Assembly: GCA_012269595.1 (NCBI GenBank) | Contig: JAAXJX010000008.1 | Coordinates: 1 to 45,056, forward strand | Length of the DNA: 45,056 nt | Direction: 5' to 3' | Origin: Planctomycetia bacterium | GTDB taxonomy: Bacteria > Planctomycetota > UBA8108 > UBA1146 | In this document: positions 22,450 through 31,704 of the stretch, piece by piece | How positions within the stretch are numbered: the stretch's first letter is position 1 | How the letters are laid out: every line of letters starts with the position of its first letter | Notes under the pieces: model-generated | Databases searched by the model: none | What the model saw: the letters and a program-made list of their open reading frames with translations, nothing else | What the model was told of the DNA's origin: nothing | Made by a program: the position numbers and the translations under genes

Positions 22450-25332
22450 TTGATTCATCCAGCAGCAAGAGTTCGGTCCACTGTATTCGCAGGATCCGTG
22501 ATTCTGTTCGTGATCCTTTCTCTCGTACTGTTCACCGGAAAAGCACAGGCCCAGAGTCAAACATGGTACGTGGATGCTTCAAATTCAGGAGTCAGTGGTA
22601 CCTCGTGGAGCGATGCTTTTTCCAATCTTCAAGAAGCATTGTTGGTGGCCCTGCCCGGTGATGAAATCCGTGTTGCCGGTGGCTCCTACAGACCCGATTC
22701 CGGTGCCGGTCTGATTCCGGGAGATCCTTCGACCCGATTTGTATTGCCCTCAGGTATTTCCATGCTGGGTGGATTTGCGGGCAGTCTCGCGACCGATCCT
22801 GATCAACGAAGCCCGGAAGTGTATCGAACCGTTCTCGATGGACGTCTCCAGGCGATTCATGTTTCTGCGGCGGAGGGGCTCGATTCTCCATTCTGCGGTT
22901 TGAATGAAGACCTTCCCTGTGCCACTTTGCAAAAGGGGATCGACCGTGCTCTTGAGACAGGTTTGAGAATCGTCAGGGTCCAGACCGGGATATACACGGA
23001 GACGGTCACTCTGGCAGACGACCTCATCATCCAGGGAGGTTATGACCTTCAATGGAATTGGGCGTCCACAGAGACTTCCGGACACGAGGTGGTTCTCACC
23101 GGTGGTATCAATGGGGACGGTCAAGCAGTCACCGTTGAAGCACGAAACCTTGTCATCGGAACCACACTTGCCCACTTGAAGATTGAAGGCCCTCAGGCTT
23201 CAGGTTCTGTTGCAGGAGTGGCGAGAAGCTCCTATGCAGTCCATGCGGTGGACTCGAATCTGCAACTGGTTGCGGTGGTGATCGAGGCGGGATCCGGGGC
23301 AAACGGTCTTGCGGGAGAGTCGGGGACAAACCTTGGCGGCAATCCTGCAGCTGACGGACAATCCGGAGGAAATGCGGATTCCTATTTCTCTTTCTGCGAC
23401 GCAACAGCCTTCGGTGCCGGGGGGCTCGCCGGTGGAGGTGGCCCCACGGGTGGTGGCAATGGTGGCGGCGGCGGAACGATGGATTCCAACTGTTGGGGAA
23501 CGATTCCGAATCCCTTCTGCGACAGTTACGCCGCCACGGGTGGATCTGCCGGAGCCGACGGTGCGGGCTTGCCCGGCTGGGGGCAGGGAGGGGGAGGTGG
23601 CTCGACCTGCAACGGTGGAGGTGATGGTGCTCCGGGTTCCCAGGGTATATCCGGTCAGGGAGGTGCGGGTGCCAGTGCCGGCGGTGGTCTGAGTGGAATC
23701 TATTGGGCAGGAAATTCCGGATCATCGGGCTTGCTGGGAACCGCAGGAGGCGGTGGCGGTGGCGGCGGTGGATCCGGGGGGTGCGACAACGGAACCTTCG
23801 GCACTGACAGCTATGGAGCCGGAGGAGGTGGTGGTGCCAGCGGAGGGATTCCGTCTCCCCAATCGGGAGCGGGTGGCAGTGCGGGGGGCAGCACCTTTGG
23901 AATCTTTGTTCTCGGCACCAGCAATGTGGATTTGATCCAATCAACGATTGTCAGAGGAGAAGCGGGCGCCGGCGGAATTGGCGGGACGCCCGGGGAAGGG
24001 CAGCCGGGAGGGATCGGAGGTGCTGGTGGCAATGGTGCAGCGGGAACTCCGAATGCAGGCCGTGGAGGTGATGGAGGTGATGGGGGCGCGAGTGGTGGCG
24101 GTGGCGGAGGCAGTGGTGGCGACAGTCATGCTGCATGGAGTGATGGAGCGACCATCTTTGCCTACGACACTTCCGTGCTGGGCGGACTGGCAGGGCCGGG
24201 TGCCGCCGGTGGAGTGAATCCTGCTCTCGATGCTGTGACACAGGGATCTGCAGGTGCAAGCGGTCAAGTTTTTGACGGATTGACACATGTCACCACAACC
24301 GATCTTCCTTCACGCCCCCTCGATCGCTCAAGACAGATCCTCGAGCTCACCGGTGAGAATAGTGTTGTCGATGGATTCGTGATTCAGGGCAGTTCCAATC
24401 AATCGAATGAAATCCCTGTGGTGATCGGATCCTCTGGGCACATCTTGAGTCGTTGTCACTTCCTGAATCTCTCATCCGGTGCGCTCACGACAATTCAGGT
24501 AAACGGTTTCACGATTTTCGAAAATTGTCGTATCGAGAATTGCCAATCCGCGATCAGCGGGGCAGTGGAGCTATTGCCGAGTACGGTGTGTCGTATGGAA
24601 AACTGCATCATTTCCGGCAATCGCTCGATTCAGGGGGCAGCGGTTCTGGAGGGTGCTGAAGACTGTGTGTTGTTGATGATCAACAACACGCTGACAGAAA
24701 ATGAAAACTCGGTTTCGGGCGGATTGATCATGCTGGATTCGACCGCTCAGGCCGTGTTGCAAAACAATATACTCTTCGGAAATTCTACTGTAGACGCAGG
24801 GTTGCAACTGCCTGCGACCGCAGTTCTGATCAGGAACATCGTCGAGGGGGGTTGGCCCGGAGACAATTTTGATGTAGACCCCGAACTGACAGGCACCGGC
24901 GAGTTTCCGTTTATGCCTGGACCTGGCTCTCCCTGCGTCGATCAGGCATTGTCCGTAGCTTCCAGCACGACAGAGGATTGTCTGGGACAACCGAGAAGTG
25001 TCTGTCAGGGAGTGGATATCGGAGCTGTCGAGCGACAGACCTGTGGGGACGGAGATTCCCTCGATTTCATCCGTGGTGATTGCGACGGCAATGGATCGAT
25101 CGATTTGGCGGACGCAGTTGCCTTGCTCGACTACCTCTTCACAGGTGGATCGCTGACCTGTCTGGCTACGGCCGATGTCAATGACGATTCAGACCTGAAT
25201 CTCGCTGACCCGGGAACATTGCTCGCCTATCTCTACATTGGCGGATCCACTCCACCTGAGCCATTCACCAGTTGTGGTCAGGATCCAGATGGATCACTGA
25301 TCGCCTGTGAAGTCTACGGCGGTTGCCCATAG
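22450..25332 (+). CDS. Secreted glycine-rich right-handed beta-helix protein with dockerin-like C-terminus
   Basis: This encodes about 960 residues. The start is set at a TTG at 22450 because GAGGAGG ends 4 bases before it and a signal peptide (VFAGSVILFVILSLVLFTGKAQAQ) follows; a GTG at 22381 in the same frame has no ribosome site. After the signal comes WYVDASNSGVSGTSWSDAF, the typical opening of parallel beta-helix (pectate-lyase-like, choice-of-anchor) proteins. Residues of about 290-580 form an extremely glycine-rich block inside the helix region, followed by more helix rungs rich in N and I (FENCRIENC, MENCIISGN, LQNNILFGN). The end is a dockerin-like module (DCDGNGSIDLADA; DVNDDSDLNLADP) and a tail with DPDGSLIAC ... 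CP. It is probably a surface or matrix protein; no catalytic residues are evident. Confidence 0.8.
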   Translation: MIHPAARVRSTVFAGSVILFVILSLVLFTGKAQAQSQTWYVDASNSGVSGTSWSDAFSNLQEALLVALPGDEIRVAGGSYRPDSGAGLIPGDPSTRFVLPSGISMLGGFAGSLATDPDQRSPEVYRTVLDGRLQAIHVSAAEGLDSPFCGLNEDLPCATLQKGIDRALETGLRIVRVQTGIYTETVTLADDLIIQGGYDLQWNWASTETSGHEVVLTGGINGDGQAVTVEARNLVIGTTLAHLKIEGPQASGSVAGVARSSYAVHAVDSNLQLVAVVIEAGSGANGLAGESGTNLGGNPAADGQSGGNADSYFSFCDATAFGAGGLAGGGGPTGGGNGGGGGTMDSNCWGTIPNPFCDSYAATGGSAGADGAGLPGWGQGGGGGSTCNGGGDGAPGSQGISGQGGAGASAGGGLSGIYWAGNSGSSGLLGTAGGGGGGGGGSGGCDNGTFGTDSYGAGGGGGASGGIPSPQSGAGGSAGGSTFGIFVLGTSNVDLIQSTIVRGEAGAGGIGGTPGEGQPGGIGGAGGNGAAGTPNAGRGGDGGDGGASGGGGGGSGGDSHAAWSDGATIFAYDTSVLGGLAGPGAAGGVNPALDAVTQGSAGASGQVFDGLTHVTTTDLPSRPLDRSRQILELTGENSVVDGFVIQGSSNQSNEIPVVIGSSGHILSRCHFLNLSSGALTTIQVNGFTIFENCRIENCQSAISGAVELLPSTVCRMENCIISGNRSIQGAAVLEGAEDCVLLMINNTLTENENSVSGGLIMLDSTAQAVLQNNILFGNSTVDAGLQLPATAVLIRNIVEGGWPGDNFDVDPELTGTGEFPFMPGPGSPCVDQALSVASSTTEDCLGQPRSVCQGVDIGAVERQTCGDGDSLDFIRGDCDGNGSIDLADAVALLDYLFTGGSLTCLATADVNDDSDLNLADPGTLLAYLYIGGSTPPEPFTSCGQDPDGSLIACEVYGGCP
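23281..24130 (+). repeat. Glycine-codon-rich imperfect repeat block within the beta-helix gene
   Basis: About 850 bases made mainly of GGN, GCN and AGN codons encode runs such as GGGGGGGGGSGG and GGDGGDGGASGGGG. Short GGTGGNGG-like units recur at irregular spacing without a fixed period, so this is low-complexity coding sequence and not a tandem array with a defined unit. Slippage-driven length variation between strains is likely. The long open frames on the opposite strand here are by-products of this composition. Confidence 0.7.
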
Positions 25333-25342
25333 ATCGGGAATC

Positions 25343-25376
25343 GATTTCAGACTCCTGAACTCATGCTACTGAAATC
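25343..25376. terminator. Possible bidirectional hairpin between convergent genes
   Basis: GATTTCAG at 25343-25350 and CTGAAATC at 25369-25376 form an eight-base-pair stem with an 18-base loop, in the 42-base gap between the convergent beta-helix and cohesin-like genes. The right arm overlaps the stop codon of the minus-strand gene. No T-run follows, so this is a weak candidate. Confidence 0.25.
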
Positions 25377-27069
25377 AGGGGCAGGCACCCTGCAGGCAAC
25401 CCAGATTTCCTGGAGTGGGGTCTGGCAGGCAGTCGCCTCCAGCAGGTGCGGGCAATGGAGAACTACCGCCGAAGAGAGTGTCCAGCACTTGAATCGCATC
25501 GGCGACATTCAACTGGTCGTCGTCGTTGGCATCTGCCGCATTTTGGCATGCGGGTTCTGCTGCACCTGAAAACAGGAAATCCAGAATGGAAATGGCATCC
25601 GCAAGGTCGACAAGACCATCGCTGTTGGCGTCCGCTCGCTGAAAAGCGTTTACCGGGACACCCTGAACATCGATTTGACCATCGGTTCTCGCAGGGGAGT
25701 ATCCGGCTCCATTGTTTTGCACGATCACTGCCGAGACGGGCGGAAGTCCAGCGGTAGCAGGCAGGGACAGTGTGATATTGCTTCCCGACGTGACGGTTGG
25801 AAGAACTGACCCCAGCAATCTGCAAAGTGTGCGATCTGTTCCGGCCGGGATGTGATCCACGTCTTCTGAATCAAAAATCAGAAACACGTTGATCAGGCCC
25901 GCGATGGCATCTGTTTCAACCAGGAAAAATTCAGCTCCAACCGCATCGGTACCCTGAAGGTCTGCACTCTCGAGGACGAAGAGGGTGGGGTCATAACTGA
26001 CCGGAATCGAAAACCCTTCCGTTGGCAACTCGAGGGAAGCGGAGATGGGCAATTGAAGTGATTCCCCGGGGAAAGCCTGCAAGCTTGGAAGAGAGACCAG
26101 ATTGACGGGGATGGAGACTTCACTGGAGCAGGATGCCGGTGCAGAAGGGAGCCCCAGAAGAATACCACGAACCTCATATTCATTGAGTCCGGGTTCAGGG
26201 CTGGTGTCGACAAAGCCTGTGGCGTCACCGACTACCGTCGCAAGGCTGGAACCGTTTCGGGAGATTTCAAGGCTGGCGTAATCACTGCTGTTTTGCCATG
26301 TCAGTTGGACCGACTCTCCTGCCACAGCACAGTTGAGAGAGCTGACCGGTTGAGGCGGAGCGATACCACCAGACAGGGAAAAGGTTTCTTGGGCGATGAC
26401 CTGAAGTCCGGAAGAGGAGGTCAGGGTTGTTTGCACCTGCAAGTCTCCACCGAAGGGGGAGTGAGTCAGGATGGCAGGGGTGTTCCAGACCAATGGAACA
26501 TTGAAGCCCAATGCACCGCTGAGCGGAAGACTGCCCGCATCCGAGACGTCCATGACAGCACCGGAATCACCGGGCAAGTCGGTGTAGGTAATGTTGAACG
26601 CAGTGGCTCCCGTGGGATCGGGGATCCCCAGAAAGGCCAGACCTGGAAGCACGTTGCCAGTGACTTCTGTGACGACTGCATTCGCATTCAGAGAGTTGGG
26701 GCCTACCGAGATGACTTGCACCTCAGCAATGATCAGTCCTTCGACAGTGAGAATCGGGCTGGGTACAAAAAGGTCCACGACCAGTCCACCGATGGTTTGC
26801 CCGGGGGAGTAACCGGCGAAAGAAAACGATCCCCGGTCAAAATTGACGACGAGGCTTGCTGGACCTTCCTCTCCCTCTGCAAAAAAGGCGGATTGGGAAA
26901 ATCCACTGGGGAGTCCTGCTTCCAAATTGTCGAATGAAGTTGAAAGAGTGGGTGCGAATTGTGCGTTCACCCATACCGGCGTGCAACAGAAGGAAAGCGT
27001 CAGGAGAAGAATCCACAAAGTGATATTGCTCCGATTGTGGACGGGGGCATGTCCTGAACGACGATTCAT
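25375..27069 (-). CDS. Secreted protein with Fn3-like and cohesin-like modules and dockerin-like C-terminus
   Basis: This encodes 564 residues from the ATG at 27069; a longer frame to 27132 is open, but the signal peptide (ITLWILLLTLSFCCTPVWVNA) fits the shorter form. The N-terminal half (about 40-240) is a beta-rich domain I do not recognise. A fibronectin-III-like segment follows (LTWQNSSDYASLEISRNG), then one cohesin-like module with the family landmarks VPVNL-FPGESLQLPIS, FSIPVSYDPTLFVLESA and AGLINVFLIFDSE. The end is the dockerin-like module (DANSDGLVDLADA; DANDDDQLNVADA) and a tail CLPDPTPGNLGC ... CP, nearly the same as in its relatives. It is convergent with the beta-helix gene. Function is probably extracellular and structural. 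Confidence 0.78.
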   Translation of the reverse strand: MNRRSGHAPVHNRSNITLWILLLTLSFCCTPVWVNAQFAPTLSTSFDNLEAGLPSGFSQSAFFAEGEEGPASLVVNFDRGSFSFAGYSPGQTIGGLVVDLFVPSPILTVEGLIIAEVQVISVGPNSLNANAVVTEVTGNVLPGLAFLGIPDPTGATAFNITYTDLPGDSGAVMDVSDAGSLPLSGALGFNVPLVWNTPAILTHSPFGGDLQVQTTLTSSSGLQVIAQETFSLSGGIAPPQPVSSLNCAVAGESVQLTWQNSSDYASLEISRNGSSLATVVGDATGFVDTSPEPGLNEYEVRGILLGLPSAPASCSSEVSIPVNLVSLPSLQAFPGESLQLPISASLELPTEGFSIPVSYDPTLFVLESADLQGTDAVGAEFFLVETDAIAGLINVFLIFDSEDVDHIPAGTDRTLCRLLGSVLPTVTSGSNITLSLPATAGLPPVSAVIVQNNGAGYSPARTDGQIDVQGVPVNAFQRADANSDGLVDLADAISILDFLFSGAAEPACQNAADANDDDQLNVADAIQVLDTLFGGSSPLPAPAGGDCLPDPTPGNLGCLQGACP

Positions 27070-27189
27070 GGCGCTTTCTCTGGAAACACCGGAGTCGTTA
27101 CAGTTTTCAAATGCTGGATAAATATTGTCCACAGAACCTCCTCATATCCCATCAAGGATAACCACCGAACACACCTGATACGAGCCGGA

Positions 27190-28668
27190 TCAGGCGATCG
27201 CATCCCATATGGGCTGGGCGCCTTCGACACCCACCAACTTTTCGTCGAGTCCGGCGTGGAAGTAACTGAGCCTGTTGGGGTCGAGTCCCATAAGCTGCAG
27301 GACCGTCGCATGCAGGTTTTTGACGTGTAGGGGCTGATCGACAGCTTCTGCACCCAATTCATCGGTCTGACCGATACTGACTCCACCCTTGGTTCCTCCT
27401 CCGGCCATCCACATGGTGAATCCGTAGGAGTTGTGATCTCTTCCAGTGGTATGCGCATACTCTGCGGTGGGTTGCCGTCCAAATTCTCCACCCCAGATCA
27501 CCAGGGTTTCGTCGAGCATGCCTCGTCGCTTGAGATCCTTGAGCAGGCCCGCGATGGGCAGGTCGGTGGCACCGGCATGTTTGTCGTGGTTGTACTTGAG
27601 ATCACCGTGGGCATCCCAGTTGTTGTCATCGTGATTTCCACCCGAGTATATCTGAATGAATCTCACTCCTCTTTCGACGAGCCTGCGAGCCATCAGGCAC
27701 TTGCGACCGAAGTCGGCGGTTTTTTCACGGTCGAGTCCATAGAGTTCGCGGGTCTCTTCATCTTCTTTGGAGAGATCTACTGCTTCAGGTGCACTGCTTT
27801 GCATTTGGAATGCCAACTCGTAACTGGCGATGCGTGCAGCGAGATCCGGATTGCCGACTCTGGCTGCGGCGTGCAGTTCATTTTCTGCCCGAAGATGATC
27901 CAGAACCGATCTTTGGACTCCGCCACCCAACATGTTCCCCGGTTCCAGATCGAGGATCGGTGGGCCTTCTGATCGAAGCACTGTGCCCTGGTACTGTGCT
28001 GGCATATACCCGCTCGACCAATTTTTCGCCCCCGAGATGGGGCCCCCGGTTTTGTCGAGCATGACCACGAAACCCGGCAGGTTTTCATTCAGCGATCCGA
28101 GACCATAGTTGACCCAGGATCCCAGGCACGGAGCTCCACTGAGTACCTTCCCTGAATTCATCATCAACATTGCGGAACCATGAAGTGGCGAATCAGCGGT
28201 CATCGAATGAACGAAGGTCAGGTCATCTGCCATCGACCCGACATTGGGGAAGAGATCACTGACGTACTTTCCGCACTCTCCATAGGGCTTGAAATCCCAC
28301 TTGGGTCCAACAATTCTTCCGGTGTTCTTGTGACCACCGCGGCCAAAGGTTTTGACTTCTACAGTCTTGTTGTCGAGGGGGTAGAGCGCAGGCTTGTAAT
28401 CAAAGGTGTCCATATGACTGGGACCACCATACATGAACAGGAAGATGACCGATTTAGCCTTTGCAGGGATCATCGCCGACTTGGGAGCGAGCGGGCTCGC
28501 ATAGGAAGTGATTCCGTCAGCAGCCAGACTCTGGTTGGCGAGGAAACCCTGTCCCAGCATTCCTCCGAGCGCAAGCGAAGTGAATCCCGCGCCTGCTTCC
28601 CAGAGAAACTCTCTTCGGGTCCTTCCACAAAAGTGACCCGGTCTGTCATTGTTCTTTTTTGCGGACAT
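27190..28668 (-). CDS. DUF1501 family protein, Tat-exported (alkaline-phosphatase-like fold)
   Basis: This encodes 492 residues, a normal length for the family. The N-terminus has a twin-arginine signal (TRREFLW, residues 17-23, then a hydrophobic segment ending in A), so it is exported folded. DUF1501 proteins are very abundant in planctomycetes and are related to sulfatases and alkaline phosphatases: FLFMYGGPSHMDTFDYKP, DSPLHGSAMLMMNSG, IQIYSGGNHDDNNWDAHGD, VIWGGEFGRQP and HTTGRDHN mark the metal-site and core positions. The enzymatic activity of the family is not established. The gene lies 19 bases downstream of the DUF1549/DUF1553 gene; this two-gene unit recurs many times in planctomycete genomes and the two products are thought to work together on polymers. 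Confidence 0.9.
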   Translation of the reverse strand: MSAKKNNDRPGHFCGRTRREFLWEAGAGFTSLALGGMLGQGFLANQSLAADGITSYASPLAPKSAMIPAKAKSVIFLFMYGGPSHMDTFDYKPALYPLDNKTVEVKTFGRGGHKNTGRIVGPKWDFKPYGECGKYVSDLFPNVGSMADDLTFVHSMTADSPLHGSAMLMMNSGKVLSGAPCLGSWVNYGLGSLNENLPGFVVMLDKTGGPISGAKNWSSGYMPAQYQGTVLRSEGPPILDLEPGNMLGGGVQRSVLDHLRAENELHAAARVGNPDLAARIASYELAFQMQSSAPEAVDLSKEDEETRELYGLDREKTADFGRKCLMARRLVERGVRFIQIYSGGNHDDNNWDAHGDLKYNHDKHAGATDLPIAGLLKDLKRRGMLDETLVIWGGEFGRQPTAEYAHTTGRDHNSYGFTMWMAGGGTKGGVSIGQTDELGAEAVDQPLHVKNLHATVLQLMGLDPNRLSYFHAGLDEKLVGVEGAQPIWDAIA

Positions 28669-28687
28669 GGTGGTGTCCCTTTCGCAG

Positions 28688-31567
28688 TCAGTCGAGATGA
28701 ACGAATTCGTTGAGATTCAAGGTTGCCAGGCAGAAGACTGCCAACGCTTCCGTCTCTTCAAGTTGGTGGTCTGCTTGCAGTTTATTCAGGAACTCAAAAT
28801 GGCGATCAACCGTCGATTCTGAAACCTGCTTCTGGGTGACCAGTTCCAATGCACGTCGCACTTTTGATCGTGGATCTTCCGATTCCCGATTCAGTCTTTC
28901 AGCAAACAGCCTTGCCTGTCTGTCACTGAACTCACTGTTGAGAAGAGTCAACGCTTGTGTTGGCTGAACGGTATTGAAGCGCACGGGGCACGAGGTGTCT
29001 GTGTCTGCCAGATCAAATGAGATCAGCAGTGGATGAGGCAATGAGCGTTTGACAAAGACGTAGACGCTTCGACGCATGGAGTTGGGGTCTTCCAATCCTG
29101 CCCCGGGGACCGCATCGCCCACCGGCCATGCGGATCCTGGTCTTGAAGATGTGGACAAAACTTCTGCGGGAAGTTTTGGGAAGACACTGGTTCCGCCGAT
29201 GGCCAGATTCAGGTTGCCACTCACGGCAAGAACCGAGTCTCGAATTTCTTCAGCGGACAAACGACGCCCCGGGAATCGCCAGTAGAGCTTGTTTGTCGGG
29301 TCCAGTTCGGCAGCCAGCGGGTCGTGTTCCCCCGAGATACGAAAGGCGCTACTGGTGACCAGTTGGCGGATCATGTTTTTCATGCTCCACCCGTTCTGGA
29401 TCAGTTCACGGGCCATGGCATTCAACAGTTCGGGGTGACTGGGGGGCAAACCGAAGACTCCGAAGTCATTGGGGGTCCCGACGATGGGGGTTCCAAAGAC
29501 ATGCTGCCAAAGGCGATTGGCCAGCACTCTTGCCGTACGTGGGTTATCGGGACTCGTAATCCAACGGGCGAGAGCCAATCTGCGCCCACTCGATTCCCCA
29601 TCACTCGGGGGGCTGATCGTGGCTTTTTCACCTCCCAGGAACTCGGGGAATCCTGGAAACAACTCTTCTGATTCGTCAGGACTGCTCGCATTTCCCCTGA
29701 TTCGCACGTAACTCTTTTTGACTTTGGACAGATCAATTTCCTGTGCGGAGAGTACCCACTCCGTATCGGTCGACGGTTTATCCATGCTGAGTATTCGGGA
29801 CTCGGCGGCTCTCAAACGCTCTGCTTCAGGAACTCCCAAGCGCTCTTCAATGACCTTTGAGTATTGAGGCAGGAATCCGCCCTCCTGGAAAAGGTGAAGG
29901 ATTTCAGTGGGGGAAAGAACCCGATTCCAGAACCCCAATTCATCCAGAGAACCGTTGAACCGATTCCCTCCTTTGAGTGATCGTCCAATGGAGAGATGAC
30001 TGGAAGCTGTGAGCGGTTGGGTGCCTCCCTTGGAGAATCGTTCGTCATAGGGAAGATGTTCGATTCCATCGATCCAAAGTCTAATCTGACCCGTGGATTG
30101 CTGACGTGTGAAGCAGACATGATGCCAGCGACCGTCAGTGATTCCTTTTGGGCCGGCAACAAAGGTTTCCGGGTTTCCGGTTCCTGCAGCGATCCGCGAT
30201 CCAATAAGTGAAATCCCAAAGTCGTTGTGAACCCCATTGATTTCGCCATCCACCAATCCGGTTCCCATGAACCAGCGGGGATCTTTTTCAGCGCCAGATC
30301 CCCGGGCTGAGGATTTAAACCAGAAAGCGATGGTGAAGTCATTGGCTACCGGTCGCTCAATGGAAAGGTGACCCCTTCCCTTGAGGTGAAGAGCCTGACT
30401 CCCTTCGCGACCTTCGGCGAATTCAATCGTGTCGTGAATCTCTGCTTCCGGCACGTCGCCAGTGTTGAAACCGAAATGAAGGACACGGCCTTCCAGCAAG
30501 GAATCTGCTGCTCCTGCAAATGCTTCTGCGCCCCAACGGGCTTTGACCTCATCGATCAGATGACGTGCTTCCAGAAGGCTCTCTGTACGGCTTCTCTTCC
30601 AGGATTCGAGTTCCGCCTCGAAGTCCCGAAGTCCTAATTCGGAAGGAAGTTCTCTTGTGAAGTTTTCAGTGTTGAGGGCATTGCCGATATTCTGGTCGTA
30701 GGGCTTGAGTCGCTCAAAAAAGGAGAGCATTCGGTAGTAGTCTCGAGTTGGGATGGGATCACCTTTGTGATCATGGCAGCGGGCACAGCCCATGCTGATC
30801 CCCAGCATCGATCGACAGGTGGTGTCGAGCATGCTGTCAAAATCGGTGTAGACAGCCTGCAGGGTATCGGCAGATTCATCGTTGCGAATCCCGAGGTGGA
30901 GGAAGCCTGTGGCGATATGAGTGGAAACCCGCTCGTCTTCGAGTTCATCCCCCGCCAACTGTTCTGTCAGAAACCGGTCATAGGGCATGTCCGAGTTGAA
31001 CGCGTCGATCACCCAATTCCGATATTTCCAGGCGTGGGGCTTGGTTCGGTCTCTCTCGTATCCATCGGTTTCAGCCCAACGCACGAGATCGAGCCAATGT
31101 CGAGCCCAATGAACTCCGAACTGTTCTGACGACAGGAGTTTGTCGACCTGTTTTTCATACCGAAGCGGATCGTCACTCTTGAGGAAGGTCTCGACCTCTT
31201 CTGGGGAAGGTGGCAAACCCGTGAGGACGTAATGCAATCTGCGCAACAAAATATCCGCGCTCGCCGGTGGGGCAGGGGTGAGTCCTGCTTCCTCCAGAGG
31301 AGCCAGCCAATAATGGTCGAGCGGATGGGTCGCAATCCCTGACAAGGATTTCAGTAGCGGGGGGGCATTTTCTGCCAGGGGCTGATCACACCAGGGTTGA
31401 TCCAGCAGGTCCGCCGACTTCACCTCAGCAGGTTTCAGATCCTCCTCATGGGTACTCAGGGCTAGTGTTGGGAAAACCCCTGCAAACACAGCCCCTGTGA
31501 TCAGAAAGAGAATTGTGACCTTCAGGTATTGGAAGAATCTTCTACCCATGACCTCAGCAATTGCCAT
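28688..31567 (-). CDS. DUF1549/DUF1553 protein with internal LamG-like domain
   Basis: This encodes 959 residues. An N-terminal hydrophobic segment (VTILFLITGAVFAGVFPTLA) acts as signal or anchor. A DUF1549 (PSCyt2) domain follows (about 85-300), with WARHWLDLVRWAETDGYERD, FLTEQLAGDEL and a CARCH motif near residue 259. Then comes a concanavalin-like LamG domain (about 358-560: LHFGFNTGD, DFTIAFWFKSS, WHHVCFTRQ, SLDELGFWNRVLSPTEI), and a DUF1553 (PSD1) domain (about 660-940: RRLALARWITSPDNPRTARVLANRLWQHVFG and LNSEFSDRQA). The usual N-terminal PSCyt1 domain with its own CxxCH is missing here. The ATG at 31567 has AGGG 8 bases upstream; the ATG at 31549 is possible. The LamG part probably binds a polysaccharide, the CxxCH a haem, but neither is proven. 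Confidence 0.88.
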   Translation of the reverse strand: MAIAEVMGRRFFQYLKVTILFLITGAVFAGVFPTLALSTHEEDLKPAEVKSADLLDQPWCDQPLAENAPPLLKSLSGIATHPLDHYWLAPLEEAGLTPAPPASADILLRRLHYVLTGLPPSPEEVETFLKSDDPLRYEKQVDKLLSSEQFGVHWARHWLDLVRWAETDGYERDRTKPHAWKYRNWVIDAFNSDMPYDRFLTEQLAGDELEDERVSTHIATGFLHLGIRNDESADTLQAVYTDFDSMLDTTCRSMLGISMGCARCHDHKGDPIPTRDYYRMLSFFERLKPYDQNIGNALNTENFTRELPSELGLRDFEAELESWKRSRTESLLEARHLIDEVKARWGAEAFAGAADSLLEGRVLHFGFNTGDVPEAEIHDTIEFAEGREGSQALHLKGRGHLSIERPVANDFTIAFWFKSSARGSGAEKDPRWFMGTGLVDGEINGVHNDFGISLIGSRIAAGTGNPETFVAGPKGITDGRWHHVCFTRQQSTGQIRLWIDGIEHLPYDERFSKGGTQPLTASSHLSIGRSLKGGNRFNGSLDELGFWNRVLSPTEILHLFQEGGFLPQYSKVIEERLGVPEAERLRAAESRILSMDKPSTDTEWVLSAQEIDLSKVKKSYVRIRGNASSPDESEELFPGFPEFLGGEKATISPPSDGESSGRRLALARWITSPDNPRTARVLANRLWQHVFGTPIVGTPNDFGVFGLPPSHPELLNAMARELIQNGWSMKNMIRQLVTSSAFRISGEHDPLAAELDPTNKLYWRFPGRRLSAEEIRDSVLAVSGNLNLAIGGTSVFPKLPAEVLSTSSRPGSAWPVGDAVPGAGLEDPNSMRRSVYVFVKRSLPHPLLISFDLADTDTSCPVRFNTVQPTQALTLLNSEFSDRQARLFAERLNRESEDPRSKVRRALELVTQKQVSESTVDRHFEFLNKLQADHQLEETEALAVFCLATLNLNEFVHLD

Positions 31568-31704
31568 AAATCCGACCCTGTTCCCAAGAGTGCCACCCGT
31601 TTTGCTGTGCAGGTTTTCCTGCCAGTGAGCTCTATTGAGATTTTACCCTCGGGTATCAGTGAGCCAAGACTGTAAACGGCAGGAAGATCTGGGTTGGGAG
31701 CGGT

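Noticed and set aside
23153..23944. Long open frame on the minus strand opposite the glycine-rich block
   Set aside because: It reads as a low-complexity R/H/P-rich product, which is exactly the complement of glycine codons; no ribosome site or domain is present.
23281..24130. Possible CRISPR or tandem DNA repeat
   Set aside because: Units have no constant length or spacer and follow glycine codons in frame, so it is coding low complexity.
30775..30792. CARCH as proof of a c-type cytochrome
   Set aside because: One CxxCH in a DUF1549 domain is suggestive, but without a distal ligand or a cytochrome fold it is not enough to call a cytochrome.
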